From positions 526,338 through 590,337 of the forward strand of contig JXTB01000020.1 of NCBI GenBank assembly GCA_002914805.1: a stretch of DNA of 64,000 nt, given 5' to 3'. Numbering within the stretch: position 1 is the stretch's first letter; every line of letters begins with the position of its first letter. The notes beneath the pieces are model-generated. The model saw only the letters and a program-made list of their open reading frames with translations, was not told where the DNA came from and searched no databases. Shown in pieces: positions 49,148 through 60,500 of this stretch. This DNA comes from Parasponia andersonii. Taxonomy: Eukaryota > Streptophyta > Magnoliopsida > Rosales > Cannabaceae. A program made the position numbers and the translations under genes.

Positions 49148-49590
49148 TTATCCTCTTTTTATAGAAATTTTCCCCCAAAACTCGAAATAGCAACTTTTGA
49201 TTCTGGTAAACGGGATTATAAAATACACACCTTAATCCATCAATCAATGGTCTGAATAGTCCTTGTTAGCATTAGGCGCCTGCAGGAGCTAGGTAAGAAG
49301 TTGCTGGCAATGCAAATCTTCGCTAGGGTCCTCGTACCTGGACAAAGACTAGTGGGTGATACCTATGTGCTTGCTCCGAGAGAGAGGATATGAGTGGGAA
49401 ACCCTTGCGACAATTGCATGGGATACTTTCTTAAATTGCAAAATGATACCCAATTTTCAAATGTTTTCAATCTAGTCCCTCCAAAATTGTATGTCTCTGC
49501 TTCTTAAACCTTTAGCAATTTAATTCCTCTTATTAAACCCAAAAATTATCAAGATGACCAAGATAATCCTATAAATTCTGAGATTTTACA
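49148..49590 (-). repeat. polypurine-tract remnant plus second LTR end
   Basis: After the LTR end at 49147 the sequence continues TTATCCTCTTTTTATAGAAA, matching the polypurine tract and first internal bases that follow the 3' LTR of element 2 (25420 onward). At about 49189 it jumps back into LTR sequence (CAACTTTTGATTCTGG), which runs to a second LTR terminus GAGATTTTACA at 49590. This is a tandem remnant of at least two elements of the family. Confidence 0.75.
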
Positions 49591-49914
49591 AAGAGTTAGG
49601 AAAAATCGAATATTGCCATATTAGGGGACAAAATTACGAGTAATTTATTTTCTTGATTTTCTATCGTAAGATACAAGGATGAAGAACGAACATTTTGCAT
49701 TAAAATACTATATTTCTTTATTGATAATTCGACACTACAAACAAAGATAGAAGACTGAGCCCCTCAAATGAGTGTGACCCTCTATATGTGATGACATTAA
49801 TTATTTAGTCTATTAATAGTAGAAAAAGAACACAGTAGATTTAGTTTATATTGATAGTAGAAAGGTCATAACATATAAGCATATAGCTTTAACTATACTG
49901 TTCTCCCATCTTGA
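49591..49914. other. 3' flank of plantacyanin gene
   Basis: No gene is seen. It should hold the 3' UTR of the minus-strand plantacyanin gene. I could not identify a canonical AATAAA signal with confidence. Confidence 0.5.
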
Positions 49915-51149
49915 TTAGGCTGCAGTCACAGCAATTTTCATTCCAGATTGACAGTGCTGAGGAAAATTGCAAATGAAGAAGTTCGGCCCTTTCGTCAGCT
50001 TGATCTGATCTTTTCCACTTGTAAAAACTTTTGCACCCTTTGGAGTGGTGCAACCCTGATAACCCGCCTTGTTTACAGCCACCACATTGTGAGCATTTGA
50101 GCCGTAGTTGAACACTGGACAAAAAATTTAAGGAGATCCACAATTGCTTAGTTCAAATATAGTTTGGATCGACTAAACTTGGTATATAATTAGCTGTTTA
50201 TCGTAGACAGAGGGCATGTAAATAATTAAATCTAATACTAGAAAAGACATTATATATATAGTGTCTCTAAATCTCAAGAAACTTGTGGAAATGGAATTTT
50301 TTACATAGTTTCGCGAAAGAATCACAAGGAATAGCAAGAAGATAAAGATATAAATATATATATATATATATGGCCACTGAAAAAAAAATATATATATATA
50401 TACGGCCACCAATTCAGTGGTTTTTGGGTTTTTTTTTTATATAGATAGGTATTAATTTGACTAATGAAAATTTAGTATGTATATTTTTTTATTATAAAAA
50501 ATAAAAGAGAAAAAGAATCTTAAATACACGTCTCTTTATACACTTTATTATAATCATTAAATCATCTTTAGATAGTGATCCAACGGCTAAAAAGAAAATA
50601 CTTACCTATAGACAAAAAAAAAAAATATCTATTAAATTGACGACCTATATATATATTATTTTTCATTAAAAAATGTATCTTTTTTTTATCTTTGAATCGA
50701 GGTGGGAAATTCTGATGCTTTAAGAGACACCTACTCACTTTTTAGGAATTATAATAAACCCTTTTATTCAGTTGACTTATTTACCCTTCATGGGGTACTT
50801 TAGAAGGATCCAAAGAGAGGAACATATATTTCAGTTAAAAAATTCTTTGAAAGGATTATATTCCTATTGTAGTTAGTTTCATTTTAAATATATTAACTTG
50901 GAACGAAAAAAAAAAACGAAAACATATATACATGTGAGAAAGTATTGAATATTTTGATATAATATACTAACCAAGTGTGTCACCAGCCCTAAAGCGCTTT
51001 CCTTTAGGCCAACCAGCGACGTTAAAGGTCCATCCACCGGCGCCACCGACCGTGTAGGTGGCTGCCCGAGCAAACTCAGAGTGGCCGATTAGCAACATCA
51101 GCAAAACCAAAGCCGATGTGGCCATTGCACTGACTCTTCCCTGAATCAT
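49915..51149 (-). CDS. plantacyanin (basic blue copper protein)
   Basis: A two-exon gene: exon 1 51149-50972 and exon 2 50114-49915, with a phase-1 intron of 857 bp (donor GTTAGT, acceptor TGTCCAG). The spliced product is 125 residues. Residues 1-29 are a signal peptide (LVLLMLLIG core, cleavage after ARA), so the protein is secreted. The mature chain starts ATYTVGGAGGWTFNVAGWPK. The copper ligands of the family are all present: His68, Cys108, His113 and Met118, equal to 39, 79, 84 and 89 of the mature protein, the numbering of cucumber basic protein. Cys81 and Cys114 give the disulfide. Met118 means the methionine-type (plantacyanin) rather than the glutamine-type (stellacyanin) site. The family carries single electrons in the apoplast and is linked to pollen tube guidance, anther and stress roles; the role here is unknown. 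An in-frame upstream ATG at 51170 would add seven residues; the start at 51149 fits the family N-terminus better. Confidence 0.93.
50115..50971 (-). other. plantacyanin intron
   Basis: GT-AG borders at 50971-50970 and 50116-50115. Joining the exons restores the codon for valine in DTLVFNYG and a continuous frame. The intron is very AT-rich with TA runs near 50355-50402, and I see no inserted gene; the 79-codon frame at 50173-50412 is a product of the repeats. Confidence 0.92.
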
Positions 51150-51277
51150 AGTTGTTTTTCGATAAAACATAAAGATGCTTTAGCTAGATCAGAACAAAGT
51201 TGGAGAGGACAAATAAGAGTGAGAAAAAAGAGACAGAAAAGAGAGTTCTGACGAGTTTAGCTGAGGAAGTGAGCCCT

Positions 51278-51285
51278 TTTAAATA
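51278..51285 (-). promoter_or_regulatory. probable TATA box of plantacyanin
   Basis: TATTTAAA on the minus strand, about 130 bp upstream of the ATG at 51149, a usual distance for a 5' UTR of around 100 nt. It is the best match in the interval; the transcription start is not visible. Confidence 0.6.
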
Positions 51286-51593
51286 AGAGTCGGCATAGAC
51301 CTTTGGGACCCATATCTTTGAAAGAAAGTGACACGAGAATTAAATAAGTATGGCCAAAGATATAGTGGGGTACTTTCGGTAACACGATCGAGGAAAATTA
51401 TGGCCATCGGCCGCCTAACACTTTGACTTGAATTTCGGACACTATGCTTATTTGCTTTTTCAATAATTTCAAACCTAACGGGTCACGAAGTCATTATGGC
51501 CAAACATTTCAAAAGTCGCATTATTTTAAGCCTAATGGTAAATAAGTTAAATTATCTATGTTTATAATTCTAAGTAATGAATTCAAATTACAA
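51286..51593. other. upstream region of plantacyanin
   Basis: No gene is seen. This interval of about 300 bp separates the TATA box from a retrotransposon LTR fragment and so holds all proximal promoter sequence not derived from that LTR. Confidence 0.55.
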
Positions 51594-52900
51594 GTGTAGA
51601 CAACTTATTCCAACAATGAAAACACTTGAATCTATAAATAGTAAAATTTGAGGTTTTAAGTCTAACTTTAATCCTCTACTTAAATTTTATGTTTCCAACC
51701 ATATATAAGGTTCTTTAGGACCTTTATTCATCAAATAAAATCTTTGATTTAAGGGCTAATGCAATAGAAATAAATTATCAATTCCAAATTCTATAAAAAT
51801 CTCACCTTGATTAGTTTGAACCTTTGTTGAATCTCTTGCCTTCTTCTTCCACAAAACTGATTTCTATGGCTTAGAAATTGATCTTAGGATTTAAGAGGAC
51901 CTAGAGGAATCATTATTTAAGTGGTATCAAGTAGAGAATTAAAATAATAAAACAAAACCTAGGAAGGAGAATTAGTAGAATTACCTTAAGAAGTTTGGAT
52001 CTATTTTACTTTCTTGAGCTCCAAATTGAGTTCTACTACTTGGAAACTCTTGGAAAAGGTTAATAGAAGCTGAGAGAAGTCTAAAAATGAGTGGGAGAAT
52101 TTCAGGTCGTGGCTGGAGAGAAAGGAGAAGAAAGTGACCAGATTTGGTCCAAAAGTGATACTTAATAACTAAGAAATGACATAACTTAAGTTCTAAGGAG
52201 TATTTGGGAAATTTTGCACCTTACTTTTCATGTGTCCAGCTCTAAAACATCCTTAGCATACTCACCACGTTGCTGGTCCATCCTATACACTCAAGTGTAG
52301 ACTAAAATGGTGAAACCTAGCTTAAGAGGTGAAAACTAGTCATACTTTGACCTATAATTCCATATGGCCAATCTTATTGTAATCTAGTGAAACCTAGCCC
52401 CATAACCAATCATTAAACATAAAAATAAATCAATTAGACTCCAATTAATAATGCAAACAAAATATCAATGCCTAATTATTAGAGTGCACAAAGATGACAT
52501 TACGCGATTAAGCTTAATCTAAACTAGCTTAGTCTAATTAAACACAGTTCAGTACAGTAACCGCCACCTCGTGCTTACCTGAAACCAACATTTTGGAAAA
52601 TGCTAGAAATGGTTTCTATACATTAAATAAAAGCTATTTGAAGTTTTAAACGTACAGTCAATTTAGCTCCGAAAAACGTAAAAAATGCATTTTACCGAAA
52701 AACTACTATTTGACCAAGTTATCAACAGATATGATTTTAATGTATTTTCGTATAGTATTACTATTCATAAATGTATTCTTTGTCCCTTTCACACACTAAA
52801 CTCTCTCTCTGAAGATACTGAGCCTTTACACTGTATGAGAGCTCTTCCACAAATATTAATACAATAATACAGATTATTTAACGATCCTAATTTACCATGA
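51594..52900 (-). repeat. family-1 LTR fragment
   Basis: It aligns with about 3360-4665 of the element 1 3' LTR, from AATCTATAAATAGTAAA to ATTTACCATGAAAACGTGA. Both LTR ends and all internal sequence are missing. It lies directly upstream of the plantacyanin gene in the same orientation as that gene. Confidence 0.83.
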
Positions 52901-54098
52901 AAACGTGATTGATGTGTATTCAGTTTTAAAAAAAGCTAACTTGGTCGACTAATTGGGATGAATAGCCGCGCCAGCTATAATAGATAACTGATTCCTAAAA
53001 CTGGAGTAATATGATAAAGGACATGTATAGCAATTGGAAAAAGGAAAAAAAAAAAAAAGAACGGCCCTACTTTCTTAACTCGTAAAAAATTAAATAAAAT
53101 ACTTAGTTGCACGATAATATAATAGCATCCCTAGAATCAGGTAAAATGGTTTGGTACGACCAAGACGTGTCTTAAGACTTGTCCCTTGAGTTTAGACTCA
53201 TGATCTCCAGAATTTAGGGAGTTCGATGTTGTTATGTCCTTACTAATACCAAAGTTGCAAGTTTTATAAACCCTGGTCTTAGGGTGTGTTGTATTTGAAA
53301 CCCTTAACTAAAACTAACTATTAACTTGAATTTCTAATAGTATATTTTCTATTTATTTTAATTTAAAAGTTCCAATTATTTGAACTTAATAACCATAATA
53401 ATGGCTGGCATAGATACTAAAATAATAAGTGCCTTCCGAACAAATTGATTTTCATGTCTTGATTATTTTTCTTCATGAAATTTTTCGCTTGAAAAAAAAA
53501 AAAGTAGAAAAGATAAGGGAATCAGTAATGCCTATGTAACTGAGGAAAATCATAGTCCACATCCAAATGCCACTAAATGAATCAATCAATGAATGAGTAA
53601 AATGCAAGCAATCTCATACCTTTTCTATAATTACTTTTCCCGATAAGTCCATCAATTATGTTGTCATGTATATAGTGGTGCTATATATATATATATTATT
53701 ATTGTTTTTAGAGCTAGTGGCACTGTACTTGAGAACCTAACAGATGTACTTATGTGCAACTAAATTTCTGATATAAAGACTTTTTCTTTCCTTTGTTTTT
53801 TCCTCTTAATGTTGTGGTTCCTTTTCTGAGTGTTGGCATTTTGTCCTTAATCAATTAAATTATAATAGGCAATCCATGCCCCACTTTGAAACCCATCCGC
53901 CCAACGTTGCTTTATTACATAATTAAACTCTTTCTCCGTGGAAATCTCCGAGATAATGTGCGCCCAACAACTGACAAGTTGGAATTACTTGTGCACTAGT
54001 TCCTAGCTATCTATGTCTTTCATGTCGACCATGAATTCAGCGTATTATGACAAAGAGCTATATGGTATACCATATGTCACCGTACCATATTTTTTATT
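52901..54098. other. unrecognised AT-rich stretch
   Basis: No coding region, RNA gene or clear repeat family is visible. It contains A runs (53046-53058, 53493-53504) and a short (TA)n at 53681-53695. It may be low-copy DNA next to the plantacyanin locus. Confidence 0.5.
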
Positions 54099-54099
54099 N
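54099..54099. other. single unresolved base (N)
   Basis: One N lies exactly where unrecognised sequence gives way to a family-2 LTR fragment. Confidence 0.99.
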
Positions 54100-55248
54100 T
54101 TATTATAAAAATATATAATAAATTTTAAATTTATAAAACAATCTATTTATTTAGAATTGTGAATATTTTTTGTAATTCGTATGTATCATTAAATTTAAAT
54201 TGAACCATACCCAGAAATCCATAATTAATAGTAAAATTTATGCATAATCATGGTCCACCACAAATATCAAATGCTAATATGGCTTATAGAGTTACAGATA
54301 TAATCCAAAGTTGTAATATTAGTTCCATGCTAATTTAATTCAAATAATCCCAATATGACAAAAATCAAAGCTTAACTCAACCCCTAACATTACCAAGACA
54401 CAAACTACTATGGAAAGGTGGCATTCTATTCCTTCTGGTTACCGAAGTTGTACTAGATACCATCTAAAACAGGAAGATATAGGTGATAAATATGAAATAA
54501 TCAGTAGAAAAATTAATTAACATTTTAAAATCTTATTTCTTTGAAAATGACTGCATGGTTAGTTAAGTTGAAAATTATTATAAAATCATATATAAAAATA
54601 TAAACAAGTTTTAGGAATCTGTAAGTAACATAAACCAGCTTAAATAATATGAGCTCATAATATCTCATCAAAGTCTAGAGTAACCTACATTAGTATGAAC
54701 TAAACACTCTGGACTCAAACCTATATATGGCTATGTACCTAAGAATTCTACGTTAATTTACGGACTCTACACTAACAGTCTGACTGCATAATTTGCCAAC
54801 TAGAGAGACCTACATAGATTTATGGATTTCACACTAACAGTGGAGTCTAACCATCAACTAAGTTTCTCATGGTACCTAAATATCTCAAGCATGAACCTAT
54901 GATATACACAATAGAAACCATACCTAAACAACCTTGATATACTTGATTGAAATCTAGGAAGTGGTCTAATATTCAAGTAAACCATTTCTAACATAATAGG
55001 TTGTATTTTGGACGAATCCAAAATTTAAACATGCAAAAGAAAACATCTACAAGTATCCCAGAACAATTCATAATAAGTAAAATACATCAAGTAGTTTATA
55101 AAATTATTCAAAGTAATAAAACTCACAATTTTTATAATATGTCAACATAATTTAATTGTAAGCAAAATGGTATTAAATACATGGAATCGAATTCCCTACT
55201 TTACAAAAATAATAGTACCACACTATTGGCTGCTTGTGGTATCATTGG
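54100..55248 (-). repeat. degenerate family-2 LTR fragment
   Basis: It is clearly related to element 2 and 5 LTRs: ATCTATTTATTTAGAATTGT, GTATGTATCATTAAA, AGGTGATAAATATGAAATAA, and finally CCACACTATTGGCTGCTTGT, then GGTATCATTGG. It is cut at ATTGG by the SIRE-like element; element 5 continues this sequence with ACGATCACTCG. It is the most decayed family-2 copy in the window. Confidence 0.78.
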
Positions 55249-56595
55249 TGTTGACTTATGCTTTGTATCATCAATATTATATTTATATTTTGAAGTTAAT
55301 AGATATATGATTAAGAACTATTAATTTACTTGACTACATAGCAATCTAAATTGAAAGGATCACAAAATATTCAATATAGATTACGAAAAGAGCGTAAAGA
55401 CGAAGATAAAGAAATACAAGACTTAGACTAGTAAAAGTTATATACTTAATTCTTATATTTGAATACTTGTTTATATATGATATAATCTTAATTGCTCAAA
55501 TTTAAAAAAAACTAATAAAATTTCAAACCAATACAACAAAACTAGTTTGTCTCGAATTGAAGTTTGAAATTTATTTTACACAAATTCATAAATTAATTTA
55601 TGAATTTCTATAGCATCCATGTTTCACATAAATCAATTTAAGAAGTTAAGATTTTGAAAAGAATCGAAAAAGACTTCAAATAAATTCAAAACATGCTTTC
55701 TGGTATTTTTGGCAGACCATATCCTAATTTTCGGTCTACCAATTCTCTATTGAATATTTTAATAGATTTTTAAATTCGACTATTAGAACTATACTATCAA
55801 CAACCGGGATTTTCGGTCGACCGAAAATATACTTTCGGTCTACCAAAAATGACAAAATATCTGTCAAGCGATCTAAAACTGCTAGATTTCATTCAAGTCT
55901 ATAAATAGAAGCTTTTCTAAGACTTGAAATAACTTTTGAATATCCTTACATTGCTCATATAATATATTCAAGTTGTTCAAATCAATTTTTGTGATCCAAA
56001 CTTTCAATTCCACTTTTTCACAAAAATCACTTAAGCCAAGTTAGATCATATCTTGTATTCATATTTATTCTCTCTAAGTTTACCTTATATCAATTATCTT
56101 CATTAGAGAGAGATTCTAGTTGAGTGATTCAATAAAAACAAATTGTAATTGTGAGGTAAGATTGGTACCAGATTCATAGATAATCTAGTTTAGGTGAGAT
56201 TGGCACCAGTATCTAAACAATCCGAATTAGGCGTGATAGAGCCGGATTCAAGGCTATTGTAAAGGCATGAGTATGCCTAAGAAGAAATGACTTATAATGT
56301 ACAAGAGTTGGTCAAGCCCATTCTCTTGATCCGATGGTGGAAGGCTCAAAGCATATTACCAAGTGCCGGAGACGTAAAAAAACCGTTGTGTTTGTTGAAC
56401 CTCGTAAAAATAGTGTTTGCTTTTCTCTATCCCTATCTCTTTAATTTATTTACCTTGAGGTTGCTTATATTATTTAGCTATTTTTACTTGATATTATCAT
56501 TACTTGCATATTACATCTGTCTATCTTGAAAAGTCTCTAAACGTTTTTAAAATCCAATTCACCCCTTTCTTAGATTAGCTAATCTTAGATTAACA
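55249..56595 (+). repeat. 5' LTR of SIRE-like element (1347 bp)
   Basis: It runs from TGTTGACTTATGC to CTTAGATTAACA, with matching TGTT...AACA ends. The 3' end has the AATTCACCCCTTTCTTAG segment common just before the end of SIRE LTRs. It includes a 20-bp perfect palindrome at 55809-55828. The 80-codon frame at 56287 is LTR sequence. Confidence 0.83.
55809..55828. repeat. 20-bp perfect palindrome
   Basis: ATTTTCGGTCGACCGAAAAT equals its own reverse complement. It is followed at 55833-55843 by CTTTCGGTCTA and preceded at 55729-55740 by TTTCGGTCTACC, so it is one of a cluster of related motifs. Confidence 0.95.
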
Positions 56596-56596
56596 A

Positions 56597-56609
56597 TTAG
56601 TATCAAAGA
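56597..56609 (+). promoter_or_regulatory. primer binding site of SIRE-like element
   Basis: TTAGTATCAAAGA, 10 of 13 bases of TTGGTATCAGAGC, two bases after the LTR end. The changes are G-to-A or C-to-A. Confidence 0.7.
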
Positions 56610-56680
56610 TTGGTACTCAAATTTTTAAAACTTAACCATTTTTGAGATAACTAGCCCAAACAACTTTTCTTTTTTATGAG

Positions 56681-57595
56681 GGATTGTCACTTTCTAAACT
56701 ACTATTTTTCAATGGAAGTGATTTAACTATTGGAGAAATTGGATGAACACCGGTCTTAGGTCTATTAATTTTTATTTATGGTATATTGTTACTAAAGGCT
56801 TTTTGAAAATAACAAAAATTATTGATGGAAGAGAAGTAGAAAAAGACATAGAGGAATATGATGAGAAGAATAAAATCACTTTCATCAAAAATGAAAGAGC
56901 TAGAAATATTCTTATGCCTGGTTTAGATATGAACATATATAAAAATAGTGAGAAGGTTAGAGATGCTCATAAACTATGGAATATATTAGAAGTCTCTTAT
57001 CGAAGAATTAGCTCTATGAAATAAACTAGAATTAATATTTTTACTAGAAACTATGAGTTTTTCAAAATAGAAAAAGATAAATCTATTTCTCAAATATTTA
57101 CTAGATTCAATACTATTATTAACTCTCTTAGTGCTTTATGAAAAATCTTTCTGAATGGTGAGTTGGTAAGCAAAATCCTTAGAAGTCTTCCTCGAGTATA
57201 TAGAAGCAAAGTGATAGCTATTCAAGAAGCAAAAAACCTTAGCAAACTTCTTCTCGAAGAACTTATGAGATCCCTCAAAGCCCATGAAATCCATATGAAG
57301 GAAATGAATGAAGATGACGGGAAAGAAAAGAAAAAGGAGGAATTGCTCTTAAAACCACCATGCAAGAAAGCAATAAAGAAGAAGAAGAATTTGCATATAG
57401 TGAGTTAGAAGACATTGTCCTACTTATTAAAAGGTACAAGAAGTACTTGAACTTCAGAAAGAAAAATTTCAAGAAGAATACCAAAGACGATGACTATTGA
57501 GAGAAGAAAGTAAATGATGATCCCATTACTTGCTTTGAATGCAAAAAGCTAGGACACGTGAAGAACGAATGTCAAGAAAAATGAAGAAATAAACA
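56681..57595 (+). pseudogene. gag of SIRE-like element (broken)
   Basis: GLSLSKLLFFNGSDF then YWRNWM, separated by a frameshift near 56725; LWYIVTKG, EEYDEKNKITFIKNERARNI and HKLWNILEVSY (56743-57024) match the SIRE gag layout. After a stop at 57022 come SKILRSLPRVYRSKVIAIQE and LLLEELMRSLKAHEI (57163-57408). An intact CCHC zinc knuckle CFECKKLGHVKNEC lies at 57531-57572. At least three frame breaks separate the blocks. Confidence 0.87.
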
Positions 57596-57599
57596 ATGA

Positions 57600-60500
57600 T
57601 AGCCACTTAGGATGATAATAATGAAGAAGAATCTAATGAAAAAGATCAAGAAGAAATTACCAATATGTGTTTCATGGTAATAGAAAATGAGATAAGCTCC
57701 CTTGAACCTAAAATTGAACTTCTTGATGATAGTGATCTTAGTAGTGAAAATGATAGTGATTATGATTTATCATATGAAACTTTATTAAATGATTTCAATG
57801 ATTTATACAAAACTATGAAAAACTTATTTTCAAGAACAATAATCTCAAAAAGGAAATTCTTAGCTTGTTAAAAATAGTTGAAGAGTTTACAATAGAAAAG
57901 GAAGTAAAATTACCTTGTTACGATTGTGATCTTTTGTCAAATGAAAATATTTTCTTGAATGACAAGATTTTTGATTTCACTAAAATTGTCCACAAATTTA
58001 CAAATGGAAAGAAAAAATTTGACATGATGTTTGGTGAGCAAAAATGTATTTTTGATGAAGGAAGTATTAGGTATAAATCTTCCATAAAACAAAAATACTT
58101 CAAAAATTATTTTGTAAAAGCTAGTACAAGCAATACAAAGTACACTTGCATTTATTTTTCATGCTTTGTGAAGAAAAATGCATGTTTTGGTGGAAAACTA
58201 GCTGGGGTATTAAAAGAATCTAGAATTAACACTTAAGGACCCAAATTAGTATGGGTACCAAAAGTCAAAATTTGATTCTTATTTGTAGGTACAAAAGAAG
58301 AACTTTTAGTTTTTGGATAGTAGTTACTCCAAACACATGACCGGAGACTACTCTTTGCTTTCGTCATATTACTTTTGGAGATAATACTAGAGACAAAATT
58401 TTTGGTATAGGTAATATTGGTACTACTTCCTCACTCGTTATAGAAAATGTTTGCTTGTTGATAGTCTTAAACCTAATTTGCTAGGTATAAGTCAATTTTA
58501 TGGTAAAGGTTATCGAGTTATTTTTGAGTCTTCTAAATGCTTAATTGAGAATACTCGTTCAAAAGAAATTATTTTTGAAGGAGAAAGAAAAGAAAATGTG
58601 TATACTATTGATATTGAAAAATATTTCAATCAAGATAAGTATGTTTCAATTTTAAACAATTATTCTTGGCTTTGGCATAGAAGACTTGGATATTCTAGCA
58701 TGAATACTATTTCTAAATTTTCAAAGAAAATCCTTGTAAGTAATTTTCCTAGTTTACTTTTTGAAAAAGATAAGGTTTGGGATGCATGCTAATTTAGAAA
58801 AGAAGTAAAATGCTCCTTTAAATCCAAAAATACCATTTCTTCCTCTAGATCCTTATAACTACTTCACATGGATTTGTTTGGACTATCAAGAGTAGCTAAT
58901 CTTAGTAGAAAACACTATGATTTTGTGATAGTTAATGATTTTTCAAGATTAACTTGGGTTCTATTTATTGCTCATAAAAATTATGTGCTAAATTTTCTCA
59001 CTATTTTTTGTAAAAAGGTGCAAAGTAAAAAAAGATATACCATCACATCTATTAGAAGTGATCATGGTGGTGAGTTTGAAAATGATGAAATAGAAGCTTT
59101 TTGCTACAAAAATGGTTTTGATCATAATTTTTTAGTGCCTAAAACTCCACAACAAAATAGAGTAGTTCAAAGTAAGAATAGAAATCTACAAGAAATGGGA
59201 AGAAGTATGCTAAATAAAAATGGTTTGCCAAAATATTTTTTTGGCCGAAGTGATAAGTACCACTTGTCATTGTGAATAAAGTTATGATAAGGTTAACTTT
59301 GAAAAAGATACCTTATGAACTTTGGAAAGGTTTAAAACCCATCATTGGCTATTTTGAAGTTGTTGATTACAAATGTTTTATTTTGAATACTAAAGATAAT
59401 TTAGGAAAATTTGATTCAAAATCCAATGTTGGTATTTTTCTTTGATATTCTACCATAAGTAAAGCTTATAGAATTTTCAATAAAGGAACATTGGTAGTAG
59501 AAGAATCTATATATGTTATTTTATTATGAGTGTAACACACTCCTTAAGGAGAGAAAAATAGATAATGATGATGTTATAGGTATAGAACCAAGCCTAAATA
59601 AACTAAGTATTGATGACAAAATAAATGGAGAGAAGGACATTTAACTATAACAAGATCTTTAAAAAGAAAAGGAAAGTGACAATAGTAACGTTCTTTCTCT
59701 TCCTCAAGATTTAAAATTCAATTATGCTCATCCTAAAGACTAAATTCTAGGTGACCCCTTATAAGGAGTCAAGACTAGTGTATCACTTATAAATATTTGT
59801 AATAATTTGTCTTTTACCTCTCAAATTGAACCAAAAAGTTTTAAAGATGTCAAAAAAGATAAATCATGGATTTTAGCTATATAAGAAGAATTAAATCAAT
59901 TTAAAAGAAATGATGTATAGGAATTAGTTCCAAGACCTAAGGACCAATCGATTATTGGAACTAAATAGGTTTTTACAAATAAAGTAGATAAGCATGGGGT
60001 GATTGTGAGAAACAAAACTAGACTAGTAGCTCAAAGTTTTAATCAAGAAGAAGGTATTGATTATGAAGAAACCTTTGTACCTGTAGCAAGATTAGAATCT
60101 GTAAGAATGCTTTTAGTATATGTATGTCATAAGGATTTTATCCTATACCAAATGGATGTTAAGAGTACATTCCCAAATTGATACATTTTAGAAGAAGTAT
60201 ACGCTGCCCAATCCCCCAGTTTTCAAAATCATAAGTATTTGGATCATGTTTTTAAATTGAAAAAGATTCTTTATGGTTTAAAACAAGCTCTAGAGCTTGG
60301 TATGATAGATTAAGTAAATTTTTTACTTTGAATGGTTTTACTATAGGAAAAGGGGATACTACTTTTTTTATAAAAAGAAAAAGGAGAGAGAGATGATTAT
60401 AGTCCAAATTTATGTTGACGATATTATATTTGATGCTACCAATGTTTCTCTTTGTGAAGAATATTTTCTAAGTGTATGCACAATGATTTTGAAATGAGTA

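Noticed and set aside
49889..50143. 84-codon cysteine-rich frame (MWISLNFLSSVQ...)
   Set aside because: It is a shifted reading of plantacyanin exon 2 and intron; the correct frame gives the conserved copper site.
53279..53460. Possible hAT-like miniature element (GGGTGTGTTGTATTTGAAAC ... CCTTCCGAACAAATTG)
   Set aside because: The ends are only weakly inverted and no target duplication is clear.
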